DNA from: Kingella denitrificans ATCC 33394
GTDB taxonomy: Bacteria; Pseudomonadota; Gammaproteobacteria; Burkholderiales; Neisseriaceae
Assembly (NCBI RefSeq): GCF_000190695.1
Contig: NZ_GL870929.1
Coordinates: 1,092,917 to 1,156,916 of the forward strand
DNA: 64,000 bases
Direction: 5' to 3'
Part shown: positions 40,020 to 48,820 of the stretch, in pieces
How the letters are laid out: each line of letters starts with the position of its first letter
How positions within the stretch are numbered: position 1 is the stretch's first letter
Notes under the pieces: model-generated
Database searches by the model: none
What the model was told of the DNA's origin: nothing
What the model saw: only the letters and a program-made list of their open reading frames with translations
Made by a program: the position numbers and the translations under genes

Positions 40020-40682
40020 ATGCGTTTACATATTTATCTGATGCGGCACGGGCAGACCGAGTTCAACCGCCAAGGTTTGGTTCAGGGCTGGGCGGATTCG
40101 CCGCTCACGGAAGAAGGCAAGGCGGGCATTGTGCAGTCGGCGCAGTATTTTGCGCAGCATTACGCACAGCGTTTCGATGCGGCGTTTTGCAGCACGCTGG
40201 CGCGCACGCAGGCCACGGCGCAGCTGTTCTTGGACACCTTGCAACAAGGCGATTTGCCGATACAGGCGCTGGATGATTTGCGCGAGTACCGTTTCGGCGG
40301 CTTCGAGCGGCAAAGCAGCCTGCAACTGCAACAACGCCTGGCGCAGGAAAACGGCTTCGACAACGTGGACGACTGGCTATATGCCTACCGCCACGGCAAA
40401 ACGCACCGCTTGGCGGAAACCGTGTCGCGCATCGACCCGGCACGGCAGGCGGAAAACGAACAAGACTTCATTGCCCGGCTGCAACGCGGCATGGACGCCG
40501 TGATAGACGCATCGCCCAACAACGCGCATGTGCTGGTGGTGTCGCACGGCATGGCGATTACCGCGCTGCTCAAATGTATCGACCCCGAATCGACCGCCTA
40601 CCGCAGCGTGCCCAATGCCAGCCTGTCGCGCATCAGCTACGACAGCGCGGCAGGTTGGCGCATCCACAGCATCGGCGAATAA
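40020..40682 (+). CDS. Histidine phosphatase family protein
   Basis: The 220-residue enzyme has the RHG motif (LMRHGQTEFNRQG), the second catalytic His in VVSHGMAITALLKC, and STLARTQATA. Such proteins remove phosphate from small phosphoesters; the substrate is not predictable. The start at 40020 has GGAA upstream; an ATG 15 bases earlier is possible. A DUS is read RQSSLQLQQ. Confidence 0.88.
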   Translation: MRLHIYLMRHGQTEFNRQGLVQGWADSPLTEEGKAGIVQSAQYFAQHYAQRFDAAFCSTLARTQATAQLFLDTLQQGDLPIQALDDLREYRFGGFERQSSLQLQQRLAQENGFDNVDDWLYAYRHGKTHRLAETVSRIDPARQAENEQDFIARLQRGMDAVIDASPNNAHVLVVSHGMAITALLKCIDPESTAYRSVPNASLSRISYDSAAGWRIHSIGE

Positions 40683-40732
40683 GGTGCAGGCTGCTTTTGA
40701 AGCCGCCAAATTTTCCATATATTATTGATTTT

Positions 40733-40838
40733 TATAGTGGATTAAAATAAAAATGAGACAAGGCGGCGAGCCGCAAGGCGTACAGGTAGTACGTCAAGGC
40801 GAGCCAACGCCGTATCATTGCGATTTTAATTCACTATA
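40733..40838. mobile_element. Correia-type repeat, 106 bp (copy 2)
   Basis: The ends are TATAGTGGATTAAAAT and ATTTTAATTCACTATA. The interior GACAAGGCGGCGAGCCGC...GTACGTCAAGGCGAGCC is as in copies 1 and 3. It ends 19 bases before the start codon of the carbonic anhydrase gene. Its right end supplies TATA sequence that could serve as a -10 box. Confidence 0.9.
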
Positions 40839-40857
40839 TATAGACAAGGAATTGTTC

Positions 40858-41391
40858 ATGCCATCCGTCCGCCCCTATCTGCATTACCTGCCGCACATCG
40901 CGCCCAATGTTTATATCGACCCGTCCGCCACCGTGATTGGCAATGTGCGGCTGGGCGAAGACAGCTCCGTGTGGTGCGGCAGCGTGATTCGCGGCGACGT
41001 GAACCATATCCACATCGGCCGGCGCAGCAATATTCAGGATTTGGCCATGCTGCACGTGTCGCACAAAACCGAACAGAAACCCGAAGGCTCGCCGCTGCTG
41101 ATTGGCGACGACGTGACCGTGGGCCACCACGCCATGCTGCACGGCTGCACCATCGGCAACCGCGTGTTGGTGGGCATGGGCAGCATTGTGCTGGACGACG
41201 CGGTGGTGGAAGACGAAGTGGTGATTGGTGCAGGCAGCCTGGTGCCGCCGCGCAAACGCCTGAAAAGCGGTTTCCTGTATATGGGTTCGCCCGCCGTCGC
41301 CGTGCGCGAACTGACCGATGCGGAACGCGCACATTTTCTATATTCGGCGGCACATTATGTTAAACTGGCAGCCGATTACCTCCAACCGTAA
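40858..41391 (+). CDS. Gamma-class carbonic anhydrase family protein
   Basis: The 177-residue left-handed beta-helix protein has hexapeptide repeats (IGNVRLGEDSSVWCGSVIRG) and the zinc-binding histidines in LHVSHKTE and GHHAMLHGC. It resembles YrdA-type proteins, whose activity is often undetected. The start at 40858 has AAGGA. An in-frame upstream extension to 40753 runs through the Correia element and is not a credible start. Confidence 0.9.
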   Translation: MPSVRPYLHYLPHIAPNVYIDPSATVIGNVRLGEDSSVWCGSVIRGDVNHIHIGRRSNIQDLAMLHVSHKTEQKPEGSPLLIGDDVTVGHHAMLHGCTIGNRVLVGMGSIVLDDAVVEDEVVIGAGSLVPPRKRLKSGFLYMGSPAVAVRELTDAERAHFLYSAAHYVKLAADYLQP

Positions 41392-41414
41392 CCCCATCAA
41401 AAGCAGCCTGCACC

Positions 41415-42467
41415 ATGTCGCTGATACAAACCCTCCCCAACACACCGTTAGACATCATCGGCGATGTTCACGGACAATTCGAAGCCCTGCAAAACCTGCT
41501 GCACTATCTGGGCTACACACCCGACGGCAGGCATCCGCAAGGCCGCAAACTGGTGTTTGTGGGCGACCTGGTCGATAGGGGCCCCGACTCCCCCGCCGTG
41601 CTCCAATGGTTCAAAGAAGCCCATACCGCCGGCAATGCCTTCATGGTGCTGGGCAACCACGAACTCAACCTGCTCACCGGCGAAGCCAAAGACGGCTCCG
41701 GCTGGTTTTTCACCCACCGCTACGAACACGACAGCCGCAACTACGCCCCCTGGCGCAAACTGCCCGACTGCCGCCACGCCGAATTCCTAGATTTGCTGGC
41801 ACGGCAGCCGCTCATTTTGCAGCGCGGCGATTTGCGCATCGTCCATGCCGCCTGGCTGCCGGACGCCATCGAAAAAATCCGTTCGCAGCAGCAGCGCAAC
41901 ATTGTCGATCTTTATCAGGAATGGGACGACGAACTGCAATGCTGCATCAAACACACCCCGTGGTACGACCAATATCTGGACGAACAGCGGCAATACGCGC
42001 ACACGCTGGAAAACCACGGCAACCCGCCTGCCATGCTGCCCGCCACCGCCGCGCACGACGTGTACCGCAGCAGCTACCACCCCATCCGCACGCTCACCTG
42101 CGGCATTGAAAAAACCACCGCTGAACCTTTTTTCGCCGGCGGGCGTTGGCGGTTCTCCGTGCGCAACCCGTGGTGGAACGATTACCAAGACCCGATTCCC
42201 GTCGTGATTGGCCATTATTGGCGCTGCTTCCATCCCCACGCCGCACGCGCCAAGCACCGCGAAGGCATCTTCACCGTCCCCGCCCACCATTGGCACGGCG
42301 CGCGCCGCAACGTGTTCTGCATCGACTTCTCTGTCGGCGCACGCTGGCGCGACCGCAAACGCAACATCTGCGCCAGCCAATCGCAACACCGACTGGGCGC
42401 ACTGCGCTTCCCCGAACGTGTTTTGGTGTTCGACAACGGCGACACCCTGCCCACGGAAGCCGCATAA
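41415..42467 (+). CDS. Metallophosphoesterase (calcineurin-like)
   Basis: The 350-residue protein has the PPP-type motifs GDVHGQ, VGDLVDRGPDS, LGNHEL and the late GHYW, which bind two metals. It could be a protein or dinucleotide phosphatase. The ATG follows directly after AAAAGCAGCCTGCACC, so a DUS occupies the place of a Shine-Dalgarno sequence. It lies 23 bases after the carbonic anhydrase gene and is probably co-transcribed. Confidence 0.87.
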   Translation: MSLIQTLPNTPLDIIGDVHGQFEALQNLLHYLGYTPDGRHPQGRKLVFVGDLVDRGPDSPAVLQWFKEAHTAGNAFMVLGNHELNLLTGEAKDGSGWFFTHRYEHDSRNYAPWRKLPDCRHAEFLDLLARQPLILQRGDLRIVHAAWLPDAIEKIRSQQQRNIVDLYQEWDDELQCCIKHTPWYDQYLDEQRQYAHTLENHGNPPAMLPATAAHDVYRSSYHPIRTLTCGIEKTTAEPFFAGGRWRFSVRNPWWNDYQDPIPVVIGHYWRCFHPHAARAKHREGIFTVPAHHWHGARRNVFCIDFSVGARWRDRKRNICASQSQHRLGALRFPERVLVFDNGDTLPTEAA

Positions 42468-42521
42468 ATCCGCATTCCCCAAAGCAGCCTGCACTTGAAA
42501 AAATATAAGGAAAACAGGCAT

Positions 42522-42557
42522 GGAAAAAGGGCTTAACTTCATTCAAGTTAAGCCCTT
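42522..42557 (-). terminator. Rho-independent terminator after tRNA-Pro
   Basis: A perfect 11-bp stem (GGGCTTAACTT and complement) with a 5-base loop is followed on the minus strand by five T. It lies 10 bases after the tRNA 3' end. Confidence 0.88.
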
Positions 42558-42565
42558 AAATTCAT

Positions 42566-42642
42566 TGGTCGGAGTGAAAGGATTCGAACCTTCGACCCCT
42601 TGCACCCCATGCAAGTGCGCTACCAGACTGCGCCACACTCCG
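42566..42642 (-). tRNA. tRNA-Pro (anticodon GGG)
   Basis: A 77-nt cloverleaf: acceptor CGGAGTG/CACTCCG, D arm GGCGCAGTCTGGTAGCGC, anticodon stem CTTGC/GCAAG with loop ATGGGGT, T arm with GGTTCGAATCC, discriminator A and an encoded CCA. The C1 start is typical of bacterial tRNA-Pro. It decodes CCC/CCU. Confidence 0.96.
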
Positions 42643-42677
42643 ACTGAAAAAGAGTTCGGATTATAGATTTATTGTTT

Positions 42678-42998
42678 TTAATTGGCAAGCGTTTTTTCGA
42701 TGTCGCCCAGCAGCCCTGCCAGGTGTTCGCGCATCTCGTCCGCACCGATAACGGGATTGCCCTGCGCATCCAGCGAGCCGCGCGCAAAATAATCACCGAT
42801 ACTGTGCCGCAACTGGCGCAGTTTCAACACGTCAAGCCGCGTTAAGGTGTTTGCGCCCTTGCCCAGCAGCATGCCTTCCTGGCGCTGCCACTCCATCAGC
42901 TGCGCGCGGTCGATGTCGAGAACGGCGCAGGCTTCATCGATGCTGAAATACCGTTTGGCGGGAATCGCCTGCGGATTATCGTGCTTTATTGGCTTCAC
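42678..42998 (-). CDS. MerR-like helix-turn-helix protein downstream of ihfA
   Basis: The 106-residue protein has a MerR-type HTH near the N-terminus (YFSIDEACAVLDIDRAQLMEW) and no effector domain. Its start overlaps the end of ihfA by 23 bases, so they form one unit. A MerR-like gene behind ihfA is common in proteobacteria; its role is unknown. Confidence 0.78.
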   Translation of the reverse strand: MKPIKHDNPQAIPAKRYFSIDEACAVLDIDRAQLMEWQRQEGMLLGKGANTLTRLDVLKLRQLRHSIGDYFARGSLDAQGNPVIGADEMREHLAGLLGDIEKTLAN

Positions 42999-43284
42999 TG
43001 TGATGCTCCACCATGCCTTTCAATTTTTGGCTGGCATGGAAAGTAACGACGCGGCGCGCCGAAATGGCCACTTCTTTGCCGGTTTTCGGATTGCGGCCCG
43101 GACGTTCGGGTTTGTTGCGCAGTTGGAAATTGCCGAAGCCGGAAATTTTGATTTCTTCGCCGCGTGCCAATACGGAACGGATTTCCTCAAAAAACAGTTC
43201 AACAATCTCTTTTGCTTCGGTTTTGCTTACGCTGCTGACTTTTTCTACTAATATATCAGCGAGTTCTGCTTTGGTTAATGTCAT
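42976..43284 (-). CDS. ihfA: Integration host factor alpha subunit
   Basis: The 102-residue DNA-bending protein has the HU/IHF core: VELFFEEIRSVLARGEEIK, SGFGNFQLR and the beta-arm PGRNPKTGKEV. With IhfB it bends DNA at specific sites, including sites inside full-length Correia elements in Neisseria. The start at 43282-43284 (MTLTKAELAD) matches the family. Confidence 0.93.
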   Translation of the reverse strand: MTLTKAELADILVEKVSSVSKTEAKEIVELFFEEIRSVLARGEEIKISGFGNFQLRNKPERPGRNPKTGKEVAISARRVVTFHASQKLKGMVEHHSEANKAR

Positions 43285-43423
43285 GGCTGTACCTTTTGTA
43301 AATCCAGTAAAACTGCGTATTATCCCTAATAATGTTTTTCTATTCAAGAGAATAGTGCGATTTACTGTATTTTTTTACAATTTACCCCGTTCCGTGCGAC
43401 AAATGTGCAGGCTGCTTTTGGGT

Positions 43424-44200
43424 TCACCGCTGCCAGCAAATCACTGCATAAGCCGAATGGTTGTGGATGGATTCGAAATTTTCGCTTTCCAATTCAAAGG
43501 ATTCTATGCGCGCATCTTGCTGCAATATCAAGGCGATGTCGCGCACCATGTCTTCCACGAATTTCGGGTTGTCGTATGCACGTTCGGTCACGTATTTTTC
43601 GTCCGGCCGTTTGAGCAGACCGTAAAGTTGGCAGGACGCCTGCCCTTCCACCCAATCCAGCACTTCTTCGATTTCGACGGGCGCGTTGGTGTGCAGGCGT
43701 ACGGTAACGTGCGAGCGCTGGTTGTGCGCGCCGTATTGCGAGATTTCTTTGGAACATGGGCAAAGGCTGGTAACGGGCACGACAACGTGCAGGCTGCTTT
43801 TTGCGGCGCCGTTGCGGATTTCGCAGGAAAGCGACACGTCATAATCCAGCAATGACCGTATGCCGGAAACGGGGGCCGTTTTGGTGCGGAAAAACGGGAA
43901 CGACGCGCTGATTTTCCCTGCGTCCGAATCGAGCCGTGCCAGCATTTTTTCGGTCAATCGCTGCAATTCTGCGGCGGAAAATGCAGCCTGCTGCTCCTCC
44001 ATCAATGCCACGAAGCGCGACATGTGCGTGCCTTTTTGGTCGGCCGGCAGGAAGACCGTCATGGTCAGCCGCGCCACGGTGGACTGCTCTCCGCTTTGGC
44101 TTTGGATGCGGATGGGGAAGCGCAAATCTTTAATCCCGACTTGGTCGATGGGGATATTGCGTAAATCTTGACTGCTCTGCACGTCTGCAATGGCGTTCAT
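43424..44200 (-). CDS. folE2: GTP cyclohydrolase FolE2 (type IB)
   Basis: The 258-residue enzyme makes dihydroneopterin triphosphate, the first step to folate. Type IB signatures: PVTSLCPCSKEISQYGAHNQRSH with the metal-site Cys, and FVEDMVRDIA. A DUS is read AKSSLHVVVP just before the Cys loop, in a core strand. The start at 44198-44200 has GAGGA upstream; the longer in-frame extension runs through DUS-bearing intergenic DNA. Confidence 0.92.
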   Translation of the reverse strand: MNAIADVQSSQDLRNIPIDQVGIKDLRFPIRIQSQSGEQSTVARLTMTVFLPADQKGTHMSRFVALMEEQQAAFSAAELQRLTEKMLARLDSDAGKISASFPFFRTKTAPVSGIRSLLDYDVSLSCEIRNGAAKSSLHVVVPVTSLCPCSKEISQYGAHNQRSHVTVRLHTNAPVEIEEVLDWVEGQASCQLYGLLKRPDEKYVTERAYDNPKFVEDMVRDIALILQQDARIESFELESENFESIHNHSAYAVICWQR

Positions 44201-44448
44201 GCCGTATAATTCCTCGTTGGTGTGTACCAAAGCCCCGCAGCCGTAACGCTCGATTCTGCAAAGGTTTTGTATGCTGTTAAAAGCAGCCTGCACTTCTTGC
44301 TTCCGGCAAATAAGAATGGCTACCGTTTTGAGTAGCGCGCAGTATATCACTTCACCGTATTTTGGCATACAATCGCACCGTTTGATTATCTTTAAATGCC
44401 AAGTGCAGGCTGCTTTTGCACCGGCACCGCCCAACAGGAGAACCCGCC

Positions 44449-45603
44449 ATGAAATTCGCCACCCAAACCATCCACGCCGCCTACAATCCGGACGAACACA
44501 ACCGCGCCATCATGCCGCCGCTGTACCAAAACAGCATGTTTGTCCAACACGAATTGGGCGAAAACATCCCCCATCGCTATTCGCGCCTGTCCAACCCCAC
44601 GCGCCAGATATTGGAAGACACCGTGGCGGAACTGGAACACGGCACGCACGGCTTTGCCTTTTCCAGCGGCATGGCGGCCATCGACTGCATTTTCCGTACC
44701 GTCCTGCGCCCCGGCGACACCGTCATCGCCGTGTCCGACATTTACGGCGGCAGCCACGATTTGCTGACCCAAGTGTATGCCGCATGGGGCGTAAACGTGA
44801 TTTTTGCCGATTTAACGCAACCCGATGCCATCGACAGCCTGCTGGCGGAACACCGCGTCAAACTCGTTTGGCTGGAAACCCCGTCCAATCCGCTGCTCCG
44901 GCTGGTGGACATCGCCGCCGTAGCCGCCAAAGCCAAAGCACACGGCGCATGGGTCGGCATCGACAACACCTTCGCCACGCCCTATCTGCAAAACCCGCTG
45001 GACATGGGCTGCGACATCGTCTTCCATTCCGCCACCAAATACCTGTGCGGCCACTCCGACGTACTGATGGGCGTGGCAGCCGTGAAAGACGCGGCATTGG
45101 GCAAGGAAATGCGCCACATGATGGTGAACACGGGCGCTGTGGCCGGTCCGATGGACTGCTGGCTCGTGCTGCGCGGCATCAAAACGCTGGTCGTCCGTAT
45201 GAAGCAGCATATGGAAAACGCGCAAATCCTCGCCGAGCGCCTGCAAAACCATCCCGCCGTCGAGCGCGTATACTACCCCGGCCTGCCCTCGCACGAACAC
45301 CACGAATTGGCCAAACGGCAAATGCGCGGTTTCGGCGGCGTGGTCAGCATCTGCCTGAAAAACGACAGCCGCGAAGCCGTGAACACCGTCATCAAAAACC
45401 TGCACACCGTGCAGCTTTCCAGCAGCCTGGGCGGCGTGGAAAGCCTGGTGAACCACTGCTATTCGCAATCGCACAGCGGCATGGCGCACGATTTGAAAAT
45501 CGCGCTCGGCATCAAAGTCGGCCTGCTGCGCTTTTCGGTGGGCATCGAAGACATTGACGACATTTATGCCGACATCGACCAAGCCCTGCGTGCCACGCTA
45601 TAA
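44449..45603 (+). CDS. metB: Cystathionine gamma-synthase-type PLP enzyme
   Basis: The 384-residue Cys/Met-metabolism PLP enzyme has YSRLSNPTRQILEDTVAELE, DNTFATPYLQNPLDMG and the cofactor lysine in HSATKYLCGHSDV. The family contains gamma-synthases (MetB) and beta-lyases (MetC); the pattern favours the synthase, which joins cysteine to an activated homoserine. The start has CAGGAG 9 bases upstream. Confidence 0.85.
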   Translation: MKFATQTIHAAYNPDEHNRAIMPPLYQNSMFVQHELGENIPHRYSRLSNPTRQILEDTVAELEHGTHGFAFSSGMAAIDCIFRTVLRPGDTVIAVSDIYGGSHDLLTQVYAAWGVNVIFADLTQPDAIDSLLAEHRVKLVWLETPSNPLLRLVDIAAVAAKAKAHGAWVGIDNTFATPYLQNPLDMGCDIVFHSATKYLCGHSDVLMGVAAVKDAALGKEMRHMMVNTGAVAGPMDCWLVLRGIKTLVVRMKQHMENAQILAERLQNHPAVERVYYPGLPSHEHHELAKRQMRGFGGVVSICLKNDSREAVNTVIKNLHTVQLSSSLGGVESLVNHCYSQSHSGMAHDLKIALGIKVGLLRFSVGIEDIDDIYADIDQALRATL

Positions 45604-45951
45604 ATCAAATTGGCCGCCGCCGGTTTATTCATGTGCAGGCTGCTTTCGCCCGACCTTCAAAAGCAGTCTGCACTTTTCCGATGCCATATTTCGACAACGG
45701 AACGACAGCGTTGCAGCGCCGCAGATTTATGAATTGTAAAAAAGCAGCCTGCACCCGCTTATTTGAAAAAAATCTGCGGAAAATCAAATCAAACACAAAA
45801 ATCTTTACCTAATTTTAAATATTGCTTTAAGTTCTCGAAAAAAATCAGGTAAAATTGCGGAGTTTATATTTAAAGGCACTTTCCACTCACCAGCGCGCAA
45901 AGTCTTTGTCCGCAAAAACAATGCGCCAAAAACACTGGATGACTGAATAAC
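45604..45951. promoter_or_regulatory. Intergenic region before petABC
   Basis: This 348-base gap has no gene. It contains a DUS hairpin (45633-45673, one arm with a single mismatch) that can terminate metB, a lone DUS near 45741, and an AT-rich stretch at 45775-45880 that should hold the pet promoter. A TAAAAT at about 45850 is a -10 candidate, but no convincing -35 lies at the right distance. Confidence 0.45.
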
Positions 45952-46536
45952 ATGGATAACAAAGAAATCAATCAAGGACGCCGCCGCTTTTTGACACTTG
46001 CCACCGCAGGTGCCGGCGCAATCGCCGCAGCAGGCGTGGCAACACCGTTGGCCGCCAGCTGGTTCCCGTCCGAAAAAGCGAAAGCGGCAGGTGCATCGAT
46101 CGAAGTCGATGTCAGCAAAATCGAAGCAGGCCAGCTTACCATCGCCGAATGGCGCGGCAAGCCCATTTTCGTGCTGCACCGCACACCGGCTCAGCTGAAA
46201 GACCTGCCCTCTCTCGACAGCGCATTGGCAGACCCTGCCAGCACTGCGGATCAGCAACCTGAATACTGCAAAAACCCGACCCGCGCCATTAAAGAAAACA
46301 TCTGGGTGGCCATCGGTATCTGTACCCACTTGGGCTGCTCGCCCACTTACCGCCCAGATGTCGGCGCGGCAGATTTGGGCGGCGGCTCATGGAAAGGCGG
46401 TTTCTTCTGCCCCTGTCACGGCTCCAAATTCGACTTGGCCGGCCGTGTCTATGCAGGCGTTCCTGCACCGACCAATCTGGTCATTCCTCCATACAAATAT
46501 CTGAATGACAACGTTATTCTAGTTGGCGAAGACTAA
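45952..46536 (+). CDS. petA: Cytochrome bc1 Rieske iron-sulfur subunit
   Basis: The 194-residue protein has a twin-arginine-type N-terminus (GRRRFLTLATAGAG), one membrane anchor, and the [2Fe-2S] binding boxes CTHLGC and CPCHGS. It accepts the first electron from ubiquinol in the bc1 complex. It is the first gene of petABC. Confidence 0.96.
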   Translation: MDNKEINQGRRRFLTLATAGAGAIAAAGVATPLAASWFPSEKAKAAGASIEVDVSKIEAGQLTIAEWRGKPIFVLHRTPAQLKDLPSLDSALADPASTADQQPEYCKNPTRAIKENIWVAIGICTHLGCSPTYRPDVGAADLGGGSWKGGFFCPCHGSKFDLAGRVYAGVPAPTNLVIPPYKYLNDNVILVGED

Positions 46537-46550
46537 TTAAGGGGCGCACT

Positions 46551-47900
46551 ATGGAAAACCAAAAAAACAGCAAACTCAAAGCATTGCTGGGCTGGGTGGA
46601 CGCTCGTTTCCCCCTGACCAAAATGTACAACGAACACGTTGGGCAATACTACGCACCGAAAAATTTCAACTTCTGGTATTTCTTCGGCTCGCTGGCTCTG
46701 TTGGTACTTGTCATCCAAATCGTGAGCGGTATTTTCCTGACCATGAACTTCAAGCCCGACGGCACAACCAACGCGCAAAACCTGCCGGTGGCCTTTGCCG
46801 CAGTCGAATACATCATGCGCGATGTGTCCGGCGGCTGGATTATCCGCTACATGCACTCCACCGGTGCATCGTTCTTCTTTATCGTGGTATATCTGCACAT
46901 GTTCCGTGGCCTGATTTACGGCTCGTACAAAAAACCGCGCGAATTGGTGTGGGTATTTGGCTCGCTGATTTTCTTGGCATTGATGGCGGAAGCCTTCATG
47001 GGCTACCTGCTGCCTTGGGGTCAAATGTCGTTCTGGGGCGCACAGGTGATTATTAACCTGTTCGGTGCGATTCCCGTGATCGGCCCCGACCTGTCCACTT
47101 GGATTCGCGGCGACTTCAACGTTTCCGATGCCACATTGAACCGCTTCTTCGCATTGCACGTGATTGCCGTGCCTTTGGTATTGATCGGCTTGGTGGTGGC
47201 GCACTTGATTGCCCTGCACGAAGTCGGCTCGAACAACCCTGACGGCGTAGAAATCAAAAAACTGAAAGACGAAAACGGCATTCCTTTGGACGGCATCCCG
47301 TTCCATCCTTACTACACCGTAAAAGATATTTTGGCCGCGGTGGTCTTCCTGATTGTCTTCTGCTCCGTTATGTTCTTCGCACCTGAGGGCGGCGGCTATT
47401 TCTTGGAAAAACCCAACTTCGACCCCGCCAACCCGTTGGTAACGCCGCCGCACATCGCGCCGGTATGGTATTTCACGCCGTTTTACGCGATTCTGCGCGC
47501 CATCCCGTCATTCGCCGGCACACAAGTTTGGGGCGTTATCGGCATGGGCGCGGCCGTTATCCTGATTGCACTGCTGCCTTGGCTTGACCGCTCTCCTACC
47601 AAATCCGTACGTTATCGCGGCCCGGTATTCAAATTCATGCTGGTACTGTTCATCATTTCCTTCATCGGCTTGGGTATTCTGGGTGCGATGGTGGCAAACG
47701 ATGTACGTACTTGGGTAGCGCGCGGCCTGTCCGTGGTTTACTTTGCCTTCTTCCTGCTGATGCCGGTGTACACCAAACTGGACAAAGACAAACCTGTTCC
47801 AGAACGTGTCACCATGGGAACGACCAAACAAAAAATCCAATTCTTTGTTTATGTCATCATTACCTTTATTGGCGCATACTTGTTTGCAACCAATATTTAA
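46551..47900 (+). CDS. petB: Cytochrome b of the bc1 complex
   Basis: The 449-residue membrane protein holds both b haems; ligand His residues lie in HSTGASFFF, VVYLHMF and ALHVIAVP...VAHLIALHE. The quinol-site motif reads PVWY (HIAPVWYF) rather than mitochondrial PEWY, a variant common in beta/gamma-proteobacteria. It passes electrons across the membrane and contributes to the proton gradient used by the ATP synthase. Confidence 0.96.
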   Translation: MENQKNSKLKALLGWVDARFPLTKMYNEHVGQYYAPKNFNFWYFFGSLALLVLVIQIVSGIFLTMNFKPDGTTNAQNLPVAFAAVEYIMRDVSGGWIIRYMHSTGASFFFIVVYLHMFRGLIYGSYKKPRELVWVFGSLIFLALMAEAFMGYLLPWGQMSFWGAQVIINLFGAIPVIGPDLSTWIRGDFNVSDATLNRFFALHVIAVPLVLIGLVVAHLIALHEVGSNNPDGVEIKKLKDENGIPLDGIPFHPYYTVKDILAAVVFLIVFCSVMFFAPEGGGYFLEKPNFDPANPLVTPPHIAPVWYFTPFYAILRAIPSFAGTQVWGVIGMGAAVILIALLPWLDRSPTKSVRYRGPVFKFMLVLFIISFIGLGILGAMVANDVRTWVARGLSVVYFAFFLLMPVYTKLDKDKPVPERVTMGTTKQKIQFFVYVIITFIGAYLFATNI

Positions 47901-47914
47901 CGAGGGCAGTGAAA

Positions 47915-48688
47915 ATGAAAAAAACATTTAAGAACACAATTGCTGCCTTGCTTTTGGTGGCACCTATCAGTTTTGCGGCAGCTTCCGGCGGCGGTGATTA
48001 CGACCACGCCCCTATCGACCCGCGCGATAAAGTCAGCCTGCAACGCGGCGCACAGATTTTTGTGAACAACTGTCTGTCCTGCCACTCTGCTTCGGCCATG
48101 CGTTACAACCGTTTAAAAGACATCGGTTTGTCGGAAGACGACATTAAGAAAAACCTGATGTTTACCACCGATAAAGTGGGTGATGTGATGCAAGCGCACA
48201 TGTCACCTGCGGACGGTAAAAAATGGTTCGGCGCAGCGCCACCTGATTTGACGCTGATTGCCCGTTCACGCGGCGCGGATTACATCTACTCTTATCTGCG
48301 CGGCTTCTACAAAGACCCGACACGCCCGACCGGCTGGAACAACCTGGTATTCGACAAAGTGGGTATGCCGCACGTTTTGTGGGAACAACAAGGCATCCGC
48401 GCCGTGAAACTGGACGCAAAAGGTAAGCCTGTTTTGGATGAACACGGCAAACCCGTTCTGGTTTGGGAGAGCGCCGGCAAATTGACACGCATGGCGAAAG
48501 ACGGCTCCGTCGTTACCACAGAATACGACGAATATGCGCGCGATTTGACCAACTTTATGTCGTATATGGCCGAACCTGCGCAAGTTCAGCGCAAGCAAAT
48601 CGGTTATGTCGTTTTGATGTTCTTGTTGGCGGTATTGCTGCCGTTGGCCTACTTCCTGAAAAAAGAATATTGGAAAGACGTACACTAG
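47915..48688 (+). CDS. petC: Cytochrome c1
   Basis: The 257-residue protein has a Sec signal peptide, the haem motif CLSCH, the Met-ligand region near PPDLTLIARSRG, and a C-terminal membrane anchor (VVLMFLLAVLLPLAYFLKK). It hands electrons from the Rieske centre to soluble c-type cytochromes. It starts 14 bases after petB. Confidence 0.95.
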   Translation: MKKTFKNTIAALLLVAPISFAAASGGGDYDHAPIDPRDKVSLQRGAQIFVNNCLSCHSASAMRYNRLKDIGLSEDDIKKNLMFTTDKVGDVMQAHMSPADGKKWFGAAPPDLTLIARSRGADYIYSYLRGFYKDPTRPTGWNNLVFDKVGMPHVLWEQQGIRAVKLDAKGKPVLDEHGKPVLVWESAGKLTRMAKDGSVVTTEYDEYARDLTNFMSYMAEPAQVQRKQIGYVVLMFLLAVLLPLAYFLKKEYWKDVH

Positions 48689-48699
48689 TCCTGTGAAGA

Positions 48700-48737
48700 A
48701 ACCGCACTCGAGCATTGGCTATCGGGTGCGGTTTTTT
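48700..48737 (+). terminator. Rho-independent terminator of petABC
   Basis: AACCGCAC pairs with GTGCGGTT around an 18-base loop, followed by further T residues. It starts 11 bases after the petC stop. Confidence 0.8.
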
Positions 48738-48754
48738 ATTGCATATTACCGGAG

Positions 48755-48806
48755 AAAAAAATGCAGGCTGCTTTTAGATAAATTTCAAAAGCAGCCTGCA
48801 CTTTTT
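48755..48806. terminator. Inverted AA-king3DUS pair after the M16 gene
   Basis: AAAAAATGCAGGCTGCTTTT faces AAAAGCAGCCTGCATTTTT-like sequence with an AT-rich loop, 14 bases after the M16 gene stop on the minus strand. Confidence 0.65.
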
Positions 48807-48820
48807 CGTGGCTTTGAATT

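Noticed and set aside
40753..40857. N-terminal extension of the carbonic anhydrase through the Correia element (MRQGGEPQGV)
   Set aside because: The same open frame exists in the other copies of the element, and a proper start with AAGGA lies at 40858.
42555..42660. tRNA-Pro as a phage or island attachment site
   Set aside because: No integrase or direct repeat of the tRNA 3' end was seen, and both flanks are housekeeping genes.
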